This document shows positions 55,262-63,603 of a DNA stretch of 64,000 bases, piece after piece. Origin of the DNA: Ahrensia sp. (GTDB lineage: Bacteria > Pseudomonadota > Alphaproteobacteria > Rhizobiales > Rhizobiaceae); the NCBI GenBank assembly GCA_002698425.1, contig NZXU01000015.1, positions 10,962 through 74,961 of the forward strand, in the 5' to 3' direction. Position numbers and translations under genes: made by a program. Numbering within the stretch: the stretch's first letter is position 1; each line of letters begins with the position of its first letter. The notes under the pieces are model-generated. The model saw only the letters and a program-made list of their open reading frames with translations. It searched no databases and was not told where the DNA came from.

Positions 55262-57280
55262 ATGAACGCGAAACCGATTCCCGACAACGGCATTGCCGAG
55301 ACCGAGCTGGATGGCGGCGACGATCCCGTCATGGCCGCGCTCGGCAAGAATCTCGCCTGGGACACGGCTGACAATCTGTCGAAGGAATTGCAGGGCGCGG
55401 ACCTTATCAAGGCCTATGTGAAGCGGCTGCCGAACGCGCCGGGCGTCTACCGCATGTTCAATGGCGACGGCGACGTGCTCTATGTCGGCAAGGCGGCGAA
55501 CCTGAAGAAGCGGGTGACCAATTACGCCCAGGGCCGCGGCCATTCCAACCGGATCACCAAGATGATCACGCTGACGGCGGCGATGGAATTCGTCACCACG
55601 CGCACCGAGACCGAGGCGCTGCTGCTCGAGGCGAACCTGATCAAAAGGCTGCGCCCGCGCTTCAACGTGCTGATGCGCGACGACAAGTCGTTTCCCTATA
55701 TCCTGCTGACCGGAGACCACGAGGCGCCCGGCATCTTCAAGCATCGCGGCGCGCAGACGAAGAAGGGCGACTATTTCGGCCCCTTCGCCTCGGCGACGGC
55801 GGTCGGGCGGACGATCAACGCACTGCAGCGCGCCTTCCTGCTGCGAACCTGCACGGACAGCGTCTATGAGAGCCGCACGCGGCCTTGCCTGCTCTACCAG
55901 ATCAAACGCTGCTCCGGCCCCTGCACCGGCGAAATCTCGGTGGACGGCTATGCCGAACTGGTCAGGGAAGCGAAAGCCTTCCTGTCCGGGCGCAGCCAGG
56001 CGGTGCAGGCGGATCTCTCCAAGACCATGCAGGCGGCAGCAGACGATCTCGATTTCGAACGGGCTGCGGTCTATCGCGACCGGATTTCGGCGCTGACCTC
56101 GATCCAGAGCCACCAGGGCATCAACCCGCAATCGGTCGAGGAAGCCGACGTCTTCGCCATCCAGCAGCAAGGCGGCATGACCTGCATCCAGGTGTTCTTC
56201 TTCCGCACCGGCCAGAACTGGGGCAACCGCGCCTATTTTCCGAAGGCGGACGCCGCGATGGAACCGGAAGACGTGCTCGGCGCGTTCATTTCTCAATTCT
56301 ACGACAACAAGCCGGTGCCGCGACTGATCCTGACGTCCGAGACGCTGCCGGAGGCGGACCTGCTGTCCGAGGCCCTGTCGCTGAAGGCGCCGCGCAAGGT
56401 GACCGTCACGCGGCCGCAGCGCGGTGAACGGCGCGATCTCGTCGACCATGCGCTCGCCAACGCCAAGGAAGCGCTCGGACGCCGGCTCGCCGAGACCTCC
56501 TCGCAGGCGAAGCTCCTGGGCGGCATGGCGGAAGCGCTGCAGTTGTCGCGCGCGCCGCGGCGCGTCGAGGTCTATGACAACTCGCATATCATGGGCACCA
56601 ACGCGGTCGGCGCGATGATCGTCGCCGGGCCGGAGGGGTTTGCCAAGAACCAGTACCGCAAGTTCAACATCAAGTCGGAAACGGCGACGCCGGGCGACGA
56701 TTTCGCGATGATGCGCGAGGTGATGGAGCGGCGCTTCTCGCGGCTGGTGAAGGAGGAAGGCATTCCGGACCGCTCGGTCGAAAACCGTGACGAGGATACG
56801 GACGCCGCCGCAGACTCCCTGCCCGCATGGCCCGACCTGCTGCTGATCGACGGCGGCATCGGCCAGGTCAATGCGGTGATGACGATCCTGAAGGAGCTCG
56901 GGGTCGACGAGGCCGTCGATGTCGTCGGCGTCGCCAAGGGTGTCGACCGCGACGCCGGCCGCGAGCGCTTCATCATTCCCGGCAAGGCGGATTTCACGCT
57001 GCCGCCGCGTGATCCGGTGCTCTATTTCATCCAGCGGCTACGCGACGAGGCGCACCGTTTCGCCATCGGTTCGCATCGCGCCCGCCGCAAGAAGGAAATG
57101 ATCAAGAACCCGCTCGACGAGATCGACGGGATCGGACCGGCGCGCAAGCGCGCATTGCTGCACCATTTCGGCACAGCCAAGGGCGTCGGACGCGCCGCGC
57201 TGGAGGATCTGGAGAAGGTCGAGGGCATTTCGGAAGCCATGGCGCGGCAAATCTACGACCATTTCCGCCAGGCAGGTTGA
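55262..57280 (+). CDS. uvrC: Excinuclease ABC subunit C
   Basis: 672 residues. The GIY-YIG endonuclease domain (about 50-130) begins [28 protein letters not shown]. Then come the Cys-rich motif ([28 protein letters not shown]), the UvrB-binding UVR motif (about 235-270), the RNase H-like C-terminal nuclease ([46 protein letters not shown]) and a helix-hairpin-helix pair ([33 protein letters not shown]). It makes both incisions in nucleotide excision repair. It is followed by pgsA, an order common in proteobacteria. Confidence 0.97.
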   Translation: MNAKPIPDNGIAETELDGGDDPVMAALGKNLAWDTADNLSKELQGADLIKAYVKRLPNAPGVYRMFNGDGDVLYVGKAANLKKRVTNYAQGRGHSNRITKMITLTAAMEFVTTRTETEALLLEANLIKRLRPRFNVLMRDDKSFPYILLTGDHEAPGIFKHRGAQTKKGDYFGPFASATAVGRTINALQRAFLLRTCTDSVYESRTRPCLLYQIKRCSGPCTGEISVDGYAELVREAKAFLSGRSQAVQADLSKTMQAAADDLDFERAAVYRDRISALTSIQSHQGINPQSVEEADVFAIQQQGGMTCIQVFFFRTGQNWGNRAYFPKADAAMEPEDVLGAFISQFYDNKPVPRLILTSETLPEADLLSEALSLKAPRKVTVTRPQRGERRDLVDHALANAKEALGRRLAETSSQAKLLGGMAEALQLSRAPRRVEVYDNSHIMGTNAVGAMIVAGPEGFAKNQYRKFNIKSETATPGDDFAMMREVMERRFSRLVKEEGIPDRSVENRDEDTDAAADSLPAWPDLLLIDGGIGQVNAVMTILKELGVDEAVDVVGVAKGVDRDAGRERFIIPGKADFTLPPRDPVLYFIQRLRDEAHRFAIGSHRARRKKEMIKNPLDEIDGIGPARKRALLHHFGTAKGVGRAALEDLEKVEGISEAMARQIYDHFRQAG

Positions 57281-57337
57281 AATGCGCAGCAACAGGTCGC
57301 ACTTGACCGGCAGTTCTTCCGGTGGTTCTCACATATC

Positions 57338-57925
57338 ATGGCCCGCAGCGCATATAATCTGCCGAATATCCTGACCTATGCCCGCATTCTCGCGGTGCCG
57401 CTGATCGTCGTCTGCTTCTTCCTGGAAGGCCGGCTGCAATCGAGCGACTTCGCGCGCTGGCTGTCGCTGGCGATCTTCGTCGTCGCCAGCCTGACGGATT
57501 TTCTCGACGGCTATCTGGCGCGCAAGTGGAAGCAGACATCGAATATCGGCCGCATGCTCGATCCGATCGCCGACAAGCTGGTCGTCTCGGTCGTGCTGTT
57601 GCTGCTCGCCGCCGAGGGCTCGATCGCCGGCTGGAGCCTGTGGGCCGGCGTCATCATATTGTGCCGCGAGATCCTGGTCTCCGGGCTGCGCGAATATCTG
57701 GCCTCGCTGGAGGTGAGCGTGCCGGTGACGTGGCTCGCCAAGTGGAAGACGGCGATCCAGCTCGTCGCGATCGGCTTCCTGCTGGCCGGCCCCGCCGGCG
57801 ACAAGATCGTTCCCTATGTGACCGAGATGGGCCACGTGCTGTTGTGGATTTCGGCGATCGTTACGCTCTATACGGGCTGGGACTATTTCCGGTCCGGGCT
57901 GAAACACGTGATCGAGGACGAGTAA
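57338..57925 (+). CDS. pgsA: CDP-diacylglycerol-glycerol-3-phosphate 3-phosphatidyltransferase
   Basis: 195 residues with about five membrane helices. The start NLPNILTYARILAVPLIV is the usual PgsA N-terminus, and the CDP-alcohol signature is LTDFLDGYLARKWKQTSNIGRMLDPIADK. It makes phosphatidylglycerophosphate at the inner membrane. Position after uvrC and length support PgsA proper, in contrast to the second family member at 43.96-44.54 kb. moaD starts 6 nt downstream, so uvrC-pgsA-moaD-moaE read as one unit. Confidence 0.95.
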   Translation: MARSAYNLPNILTYARILAVPLIVVCFFLEGRLQSSDFARWLSLAIFVVASLTDFLDGYLARKWKQTSNIGRMLDPIADKLVVSVVLLLLAAEGSIAGWSLWAGVIILCREILVSGLREYLASLEVSVPVTWLAKWKTAIQLVAIGFLLAGPAGDKIVPYVTEMGHVLLWISAIVTLYTGWDYFRSGLKHVIEDE

Positions 57926-57931
57926 GCGGCT

Positions 57932-58186
57932 ATGACGAAACTGGTCTATTTCGCCTGGGTGCGCGAGCGTATCGGCGTTGCCGAGGAAGAGGTCGAGCTT
58001 CCCGCCACCGTGAAGACCGGCGCAGACTTGCTCTCGTGGATGAAGACGCGCGGCGAGAACTACGAGGCGGCGCTGGCGATGGACAACGCCATCCGCATCG
58101 CCGTCGACCAGGAACATGTCGAGCATGGCGAAACGCTCGGGAGCCCGCGCGAAATCGCCCTCTTCCCGCCGATGACCGGAGGCTGA
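57932..58186 (+). CDS. moaD: Molybdopterin synthase sulfur-carrier subunit
   Basis: 84 residues, ubiquitin-like beta-grasp protein. It begins KLVYFAWVRERIGVAEEEVELP and ends in the required Gly-Gly (FPPMTGG), which is adenylated by MoeB and converted to a thiocarboxylate. With MoaE it adds the dithiolene sulfurs to precursor Z. The last codons GGA-GGC-TGA also form the ribosome binding site of moaE, whose GTG lies 1 nt after the stop. Confidence 0.95.
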   Translation: MTKLVYFAWVRERIGVAEEEVELPATVKTGADLLSWMKTRGENYEAALAMDNAIRIAVDQEHVEHGETLGSPREIALFPPMTGG

Positions 58187-58187
58187 G

Positions 58188-58646
58188 GTGGCCGTCGAGC
58201 CCGTCATCCGCGTGCAAAAGGAGGATTTCGACGCCGCCGCCGAGAGCGCGCGGCTGTCGGCGGGCCGGCGCGACGTCGGCGCGGTCGTGACCTTTACCGG
58301 GCTTTGCCGCGACGAGAACGGCACCCTCTCCGCGCTCGAACTGGAACATTACCCCGGCATGGCCGAGGCCGAGATCGCCCGTATCGCCGGACAGGCGATC
58401 GAGCGCTGGCCGGTGACGGGGCTGACCGTCATACATCGTCACGGCAAGATCGCGCCGGGCGAAAACATCGTCCTCGTCGCCGCGTCCTCGCCGCACCGGC
58501 AGGCCGCCTTCGAGGCGGCGGATTTCATGATGGATTTCCTGAAAACGCGCGCGCCCTTCTGGAAGAAGGAACACCGCACCGACGGCAGCGAAGGCAGCTG
58601 GGTGGAGGCGAAAGACGCCGACGACGCGGCAGCAGAGCGATGGTGA
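58188..58646 (+). CDS. moaE: Molybdopterin synthase catalytic subunit
   Basis: 152 residues. MoaE landmarks are VGAVVTFTGLCRDEN, LELEHYPGMAEAEIARI, TVIHRHGKIAPGENIVLVAASSPHRQAAFEAADF and the catalytic Lys pair in PFWKKEH. It starts with GTG at 58188, with GGAGGCTGAG supplied by the end of moaD. The product is the pterin dithiolene used by molybdoenzymes such as the orphan oxidoreductase at 47.3-49.4 kb. tRNA-Ala lies just downstream on the other strand. Confidence 0.95.
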   Translation: MAVEPVIRVQKEDFDAAAESARLSAGRRDVGAVVTFTGLCRDENGTLSALELEHYPGMAEAEIARIAGQAIERWPVTGLTVIHRHGKIAPGENIVLVAASSPHRQAAFEAADFMMDFLKTRAPFWKKEHRTDGSEGSWVEAKDADDAAAERW

Positions 58647-58699
58647 CGGATCGTCACCTATAGTCCGCGTGGCAGACACCAAGCTTTACCGGGATGTGT

Positions 58700-58775
<76 letters not shown>

Positions 58776-58865
58776 AACAATCGGTGACGATCACTGCTGT
58801 AATCGGCCCGATTTGTCCAGAGGGCGGAGCGATTTTTTGCGGAACCGCCGCCGGGTGGCGGGTGC

Positions 58866-59798
58866 TCACGCCATAGCGGCCACATGGGCCGCGACGATCT
58901 TGCAGAGCCGGCAGAAGGGCTCTTCCGAAGAGGCCGACAGCAGTTTCTCGAACTCGGCGCTCAGCCCGCGCTTGCGCCAATCGAAGTAGCGGGCATAAGC
59001 CTCGTCGTCCCGGTCGAGCGAGACGAGATATTCCGCGAGTTCGCGCGGGCCGGTGAAGTCCGACGTGTCGATATAGGCGTGGTCGCCAGGCGCGAAGTCG
59101 GCCACGTTCGGCGCGCCGAGATAGACCGGCACGGACCCCGCGAGGAGCGGCTGGAAGAATTTTTCGGTCACGTAGTCGACATCGATAGAGTTCTCGAAAC
59201 CGATACAGAACTTGTAGGCGCCGATCATGGCCTGCTTGGTCACGTTTCCAAGATCCTCGGCCGGCAGCTGCCGGTTGTTGAGGACGCGGCCATAGGAGTG
59301 GACGCCGATGTGCTCCATCAATTCCTGCGCATAGGCGTTTCGCCCGCTTTGGTCGATCTTCGCCGACTGGAACATCACGACCGGTGCGTCCGCGGTCTTG
59401 GCGGGCACCGGACCCGAAATGGCCTGTGCGAATTCGGCGGCGGGGGGAAGATAGGGACACCAGATGTCGGAGGACCGCTTGTAGGTCATCGTCAGATCGA
59501 AGCGCCGCATGAAAGCCGGGTCAGCCAGTCTGGGATAGTTGACCTCGCTTTCCATCGACCACGCCACCCAGAGCTGGCCGCGACGCTTGAAAACGGGCAT
59601 GCGCGGGCGCCGGTTGGGGATGTGGAAGATGACCGCTGCGGCTTTCGGAAGGTCTCGGCGGTCCGTGGTGAACTCGCAATCGCCGATGCAAGGGGAAGAC
59701 GGGATGGTCGGAGGGCCGCCGAAGAAATCGTTGTAGAACAGGATGACGGGCTTTTCGCCCTCTCCCCCGCGCGCGCGGGACCCTGGCCACCTGATCAT
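58866..59798 (-). CDS. Glycosyltransferase family 10 (alpha-fucosyltransferase-like)
   Basis: 310 residues. The C-terminal half holds the GT10 donor-binding block: YKFCIGFENS, DYVTEKFFQPLLAGSVPVYLGAPN, then DFAPGDHAYIDTSDF. The N-terminal half has AWSMESEVNYPRL and FDLTMTYKRSSDIWCPY, as in bacterial alpha-1,3/1,4-fucosyltransferases. It may add fucose or a related deoxysugar to LPS or another glycan; the donor is inferred. The ATG at 59798 has AGGACGG upstream and is preferred to one at 59855. No nucleotide-sugar genes (gmd, fcl) are in the window. Confidence 0.85.
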   Translation of the reverse strand: MIRWPGSRARGGEGEKPVILFYNDFFGGPPTIPSSPCIGDCEFTTDRRDLPKAAAVIFHIPNRRPRMPVFKRRGQLWVAWSMESEVNYPRLADPAFMRRFDLTMTYKRSSDIWCPYLPPAAEFAQAISGPVPAKTADAPVVMFQSAKIDQSGRNAYAQELMEHIGVHSYGRVLNNRQLPAEDLGNVTKQAMIGAYKFCIGFENSIDVDYVTEKFFQPLLAGSVPVYLGAPNVADFAPGDHAYIDTSDFTGPRELAEYLVSLDRDDEAYARYFDWRKRGLSAEFEKLLSASSEEPFCRLCKIVAAHVAAMA

Positions 59799-59933
59799 TT
59801 CCAATGCCGTCCTGTTGCTTGCCCCAATGGTGCGGGCATAACAGGCTCGCCGCATGAATAAAGGCCCTATTTTCTGGTTCCGGCAGGAATCATCGGCTCA
59901 GTGGGCCGTGGCCTTGCAACGCCGCGATTCTGG

Positions 59934-60575
59934 TCAGGCGAGCGTGAAGGCTCCCGTCGTCACAGCGATGAAATGACAACTGGACGCCGCGAGCACGAAT
60001 CCGTGCCAGATGGCGTTCTGATATTTCAGACCGTTCCAGACATGGAAGATGACGCCAATCGAATAGAGCAGTCCGCCGGCCAGGATCAGCATGGAGACGG
60101 CGACCGGCATGGTCGCGAAGATCGGCCAGGCGAGCGTGACGCTCGCCCATCCGAGCACGAGGAAGATCGCGACGGTGATACCTTCCAGCCGATGGCCGAA
60201 GGCGAACTTGCCGATGGCCCCGAAGATCGCGGCCGCCCACACGAAGGCCAGAACGCCGTAGGAAAAGGCGCTGCCAATCAGAATCACCAAAGGCGTGTAA
60301 GTGCCTGCGATCTTGAAGAAAATCGCGGCCTGATCGCATTTCCGCAGAACCGGTTTCAGGCCTGCATGGGAAATCATGTGGTAGGCGGCGGAAACGCTGA
60401 ACAGCGTCACGACCGTGACGCCGTATATGGCGAGCGCTGTGGTGGAGAAGACATCAAGCGTCGGGATCGCGGCGATCAGGACGGCGATGACGGCTATCAC
60501 GCTCGCGGTTATGCCAACGACGTGGATGATCCCGTCGGCGATCCGTTCCGCTCGTGTATAGTCCGGGTAGGTCAT
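59934..60575 (-). CDS. Hemolysin III / PAQR-like membrane protein (YqfA family)
   Basis: 213 residues with about seven membrane helices. Family landmarks are ERIADGIIHVVGI near the N-terminus, SAAYHMISHAG followed by KCDQAAIFFKIAGTYTPL, and the C-terminal VWNGLKYQNAIWHGFVLAASSCHFIAV. The spaced His, Asp and Ser residues probably bind a metal, as in PAQR receptors with possible amidohydrolase activity. Despite the family name, haemolysis should not be assumed. It is divergent from the thioesterase. Confidence 0.9.
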   Translation of the reverse strand: MTYPDYTRAERIADGIIHVVGITASVIAVIAVLIAAIPTLDVFSTTALAIYGVTVVTLFSVSAAYHMISHAGLKPVLRKCDQAAIFFKIAGTYTPLVILIGSAFSYGVLAFVWAAAIFGAIGKFAFGHRLEGITVAIFLVLGWASVTLAWPIFATMPVAVSMLILAGGLLYSIGVIFHVWNGLKYQNAIWHGFVLAASSCHFIAVTTGAFTLA

Positions 60576-60704
60576 CTCACTTTTTCGCCAAGCCTCGACA
60601 AATCCTACACGGCAAATTGCAGCAGGTGTGTGTTAAAGCTTGATGAAGGCGTTTTGTCGCATCGCACAATCGGCTACACCCCGGCGGACGAAAACCGGAG
60701 ATGC

Positions 60705-61148
60705 ATGATGGCCGATTCCGCCGCCCTCCTCCCGATCGAGGCATTCCCCGTTCAGACGGTTCACACGCTGCGCTATGCGGACCACGACCAGGAAGGCCAT
60801 GTGAACAATGCGGTCTACGCGACGATGTTCGAAGCGGGACGCGTGGCTGTGCTCTACGATCCTACACAGAACATGCCGCCGGAAGGCTGCCACTTCTCGC
60901 TGGTGCGCATCACGATCGATTTCCTCGCGGAGATGTCGTGGCCGGGCGACGTGATCATCGGCACCGCGGTGACGCGGATCGGCAGTTCCTCGGTCGGCAT
61001 GCGCCATGCGATCTTCAAGGACGATATATGCCGCGCGACCGCAGAAGGCGTCGTCGTCTGCACGAATACGGCAACCCGGAAATCCCATCCCCTTCCCGAC
61101 CATGCGCGGGCGATGCTGGAAGCGCTGATGCTCAGGCAGAGCGCATGA
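60705..61148 (+). CDS. Acyl-CoA thioesterase, 4-hydroxybenzoyl-CoA thioesterase type hotdog protein
   Basis: 147 residues, single hotdog domain. The landmark is RYADHDQEGHVNNAVYATMFEAGRVAVL, with the Asp and the HVNN motif of 4HBT/YbgC-type thioesterases, and ITIDFLAEMSWPGDVIIGT (the central strand). It should cleave an acyl-CoA or acyl-ACP; the acyl group is unknown. CGGAG lies 5 nt before the ATG at 60705; the ATG three nt later is equally possible. It ends just before a bidirectional terminator. Confidence 0.88.
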   Translation: MMADSAALLPIEAFPVQTVHTLRYADHDQEGHVNNAVYATMFEAGRVAVLYDPTQNMPPEGCHFSLVRITIDFLAEMSWPGDVIIGTAVTRIGSSSVGMRHAIFKDDICRATAEGVVVCTNTATRKSHPLPDHARAMLEALMLRQSA

Positions 61149-61149
61149 A

Positions 61150-61175
61150 AAAACCGGGCGCAAAGGCCCGGTTTT
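61150..61175. terminator. Bidirectional terminator between the thioesterase gene and ndk
   Basis: 10-bp inverted repeat AAAACCGGGC (61150-61159) and GCCCGGTTTT (61166-61175) with a 6-nt loop. The T run is 4 nt on the plus strand and continues to 7 on the minus strand, so it should stop transcripts from both convergent genes. Confidence 0.85.
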
Positions 61176-61200
61176 CCAAATCCTGAAATGCGGACGCGGC

Positions 61201-61623
61201 TTAGCCGACGACGTCGCAGCCGGCGAACCAGAAGGCGATTTCTTCCGCCGCGGTTTCCGGGGCGTCAGAGCCGTGCACGGAATTCTCGCCGATGGAGTTG
61301 GCGAAGCGCTTGCGGATCGTGCCCTCGGCGGCGTCGGCCGGGTTGGTTGCGCCCATGACTTCGCGGTTCTTCGCGATGGCGTTCTCGCCTTCGAGAACCT
61401 GGACGACGGTCGGGCCGGACGACATGAATTCGGTCAGTTCGCCGAAGAACGGACGTTCCTTGTGGACCGCATAAAAGGCTTCGGCCTGACGCGGGGACAT
61501 CCACACGCGCCGGGAGGCGACAACCCGCAGGCCTGCTTCTTCCAGCTTGGCGGTAATGGCGCCCGTCAGGTTACGCTTGGTGGCATCCGGCTTGATCATC
61601 GAAAAGGTGCGTTCAATCGCCAT
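61201..61623 (-). CDS. ndk: Nucleoside diphosphate kinase
   Basis: 140 residues. The start [19 protein letters not shown], the segment [18 protein letters not shown], and [18 protein letters not shown] are diagnostic, and the phosphorylated His117 lies in NSVHGSDA. It balances NTP and dNTP pools. Length normal. The ATG at 61623 is followed directly by the conserved N-terminus; longer upstream frame is not conserved. The 3' end meets the bidirectional terminator. Confidence 0.97.
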   Translation of the reverse strand: MAIERTFSMIKPDATKRNLTGAITAKLEEAGLRVVASRRVWMSPRQAEAFYAVHKERPFFGELTEFMSSGPTVVQVLEGENAIAKNREVMGATNPADAAEGTIRKRFANSIGENSVHGSDAPETAAEEIAFWFAGCDVVG

Positions 61624-61772
61624 AGGTTCGGTCTTTCTCGTTTGTCTGCTGCAGCTGACAGCTTTTTCCGGCCTGCGCGGGATGGCGCCGGACACCGGTT
61701 GTGAAAATCGCGCCTCTAATAGCTTTGCGCCGTTTTCCATGCAAGGGGGCCAGGCGATGACATTTTCATGTC
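61624..61772. other. Divergent intergenic region upstream of ndk (first part of a 380-nt gap)
   Basis: Between the ndk start and the DinB-family gene at 62006 there are about 380 nt without a firm gene. This first part must hold the ndk promoter. I find no repeat or hairpin worth naming. The remainder (61773-62005) is clearly more AT-rich than its surroundings and contains the tentative ORF listed next. Confidence 0.5.
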
Positions 61773-62009
61773 ATGCGGCCACATGCCGGTTTCACTCCGG
61801 CCCGCTGGTCACCCAGCGGTAAGGCAATCCGGCATTTTATCCGTCGCGGTATACTCATTTTTACCGGTAATGCTACTTTTACCCGCTCATATTCAACTAA
61901 TGGTAGATTATGCAATTGCCGCACTTGCAAAATACGGTTGAATCCTCGTAAATCACACCACTGCGAACAATGCATACATTTCGTGATGCATAAGGGAGTG
62001 TGTTCGTGA
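61773..62009 (+). CDS. Tentative 78-residue ORF with a C-terminal CxxC-CxxC zinc-ribbon-like motif
   Basis: The C-terminal third has CNCRTCKIRLNPRKSHHCEQC, that is Cys-x2-Cys-x11-Cys-x2-Cys, plus further His and Cys (HFVMHKGVCS), the pattern of a small zinc ribbon. The TGA stop overlaps the GTG start of the DinB-family gene as GTGA, like coupled genes elsewhere in this window. Against it: the first 25 residues look random, no good ribosome binding site precedes the ATG at 61773, and the stretch could simply be a leader region. AT content is higher than in flanking genes. Confidence 0.3.
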   Translation: MRPHAGFTPARWSPSGKAIRHFIRRGILIFTGNATFTRSYSTNGRLCNCRTCKIRLNPRKSHHCEQCIHFVMHKGVCS

Positions 62010-62518
62010 AAGCCTTGTTGAATATGATGATGGAATACAATCGCTGGGCGAACGAGCGCCTTTTTGCCGATTGTGAACAGGTACCCGAAGAAATCTACCA
62101 CCGCGATCTGAGAACCGAATACGGCTCGATCCACAAGACGCTGGACCACATCCTGCTGGTTGATCTGCTGTGGCTGGAGCGTTTCGCAGGCAGGGGCGAC
62201 AAATATCCTTCGTTTGACGAGACGATCACCGACACTTTCAAAGAGCTCAAGGCCCGGCGGCAAACGACGGATGAGGAATTGAGCCGCTTCTGCCAGGAGA
62301 GCACGGAGGTCGGACTGACCCGCATGGTTCAATTCAGGACCGTCCTTGATCCGGCGACAATAGAACAGCCGGTGGGAGGCGCCATCATTTTGCTGTTTCA
62401 CCATCAAAGTCACTATAGGGCACAGGCTCAGGCTCTGCTCAGCATGCAGGGCTACGAGCCGCAGATCCTCAACCTCATGTTTTTCCAGCGACAGACCGGC
62501 CTTGGATTGATGGGCTGA
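62006..62518 (+). CDS. DinB/YfiT-family putative metalloenzyme
   Basis: 170 residues, predicted four-helix bundle. It begins KALLNMMMEYNRWANERLF, the usual DinB N-terminus. The metal-binding histidines are probably those in KTLDHILLVDLLW and the C-terminal FHHQSHYRAQA. DinB-fold proteins include thiol-dependent transferases and damage-inducible proteins of unknown role; this subtype is often annotated only as DinB family. The GTG at 62006 is chosen because AAGGGAG lies 7 nt upstream; a GTG at 62000 is too close to it. Base composition is slightly more AT-rich than the neighbours. Confidence 0.85.
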   Translation: MKALLNMMMEYNRWANERLFADCEQVPEEIYHRDLRTEYGSIHKTLDHILLVDLLWLERFAGRGDKYPSFDETITDTFKELKARRQTTDEELSRFCQESTEVGLTRMVQFRTVLDPATIEQPVGGAIILLFHHQSHYRAQAQALLSMQGYEPQILNLMFFQRQTGLGLMG

Positions 62519-62708
62519 AAATGACGTGTGCTGCTTCCAGCTTTTGATGGATATCGGCTCTTGAGCAAGCTAATTTGCTCTGGCCTACAGCCGTTCCCGG
62601 TCTGCGGGGCAGTCACTCGGAGAATGAGCTATGGTGGGTCGAGCCTGCCGGATTATTCGTTTTCCCGCACCTTCGGCCGAAGCAGGACGTAAAACCTGCG
62701 CGCGCCTC

Positions 62709-63545
62709 ATGCGGATCATCCCGTTCACCATTTGCGCATTCTGTCTGGTCGCGCTTTCGTGCTTTTTTCCTCTCGGCCCGGCCCAGGCGTCCGGCAATCT
62801 GGACCTGCGGCTGGAACGGCTACTGACGGAGGATCTGGAGGATCTGTTCGGCTTCGTCACCGGCAATGTCCTGTTCACGCTCTATCACGAGGGCGGGCAT
62901 ATGCTGGTGTCCGAGTTCGGCCTTCCTATTCTGGGCCAGGAGGAAGACGCCGTCGACAATCTTGCGACCGTCACGATGCTTTCCGTCCATGACCCCGACA
63001 TGGACTTGTGGCTTTCCAACGCGATGATCGGCTGGTTTCTGATTGCCGAGCGGAATGCCGACGATCTTACCTTCTATGGCGAGCACGATCTCGATCTGCA
63101 AAGAGGCTACCGGATCCTCTGCCTGATGGCCGGCAGCGATGAAGCTGCGTTCGGTCAGCTTGCAACCGATCTGGGTCTGCCTTCCGATCGAAGGGCAAGC
63201 TGCGCCAACGATTACGAACAGACATGGCAATCCTGGGAGAAAGCAACGAAGGCCCACTTGCGCAGCAGCGAGAAGCCCGCAGGCAGGATTTCGATCTACT
63301 ATCGGAAGGTTCCCCCGGACCTGGCGTCCATGGAAATTTTCCTGAAGGAAAGCGGGCTCCTTGAACTCGTCGCGGAGAATTTCGATACGCTTTACGCCCT
63401 TCCCGACAAGGTGACCTTTACCGCAAGGCCCTGCGGCCAGGAGAATGCCTATTGGGACCCGGACAAACGCGAATTGACCCTTTGCTACGAACTGATGGCG
63501 GGATTTGCCGAACTCTATCTGGATCAGGTGGCCACCAACAATTAG
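62709..63545 (+). CDS. DUF4344 putative metallopeptidase, secreted
   Basis: 278 residues. A Sec signal peptide (about 1-27: MRIIPFTICAFCLVALSCFF..PAQA) is followed by a gluzincin-like domain with the zinc motif HEGGH in LYHEGGHMLVSEFGLPILGQEEDAVDN, the DUF4344 signature. Later segments are WFLIAERN, DLQRGYRILCLM and CYELMAGFAELYLDQ. It is probably a zinc-dependent peptidase of the periplasm or surface; no substrate is known. Alternative: lipoprotein-like processing at SC near residue 18, though the context is not a good lipobox. The ATG at 62709 is chosen because the signal peptide begins there. Confidence 0.82.
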   Translation: MRIIPFTICAFCLVALSCFFPLGPAQASGNLDLRLERLLTEDLEDLFGFVTGNVLFTLYHEGGHMLVSEFGLPILGQEEDAVDNLATVTMLSVHDPDMDLWLSNAMIGWFLIAERNADDLTFYGEHDLDLQRGYRILCLMAGSDEAAFGQLATDLGLPSDRRASCANDYEQTWQSWEKATKAHLRSSEKPAGRISIYYRKVPPDLASMEIFLKESGLLELVAENFDTLYALPDKVTFTARPCGQENAYWDPDKRELTLCYELMAGFAELYLDQVATNN

Positions 63546-63603
63546 CGCTGTAAGGCCTGATAGGACTTGAAAGCACGCCCAAGCTCCTCCAAACATCGCT
63601 CCC

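Noticed and set aside
59934..60575. Hemolysin III as a toxin, together with the type I secretion genes
   Set aside because: The family is a widespread PAQR-like membrane protein; it is 53 kb from the secretion genes and has no RTX features.
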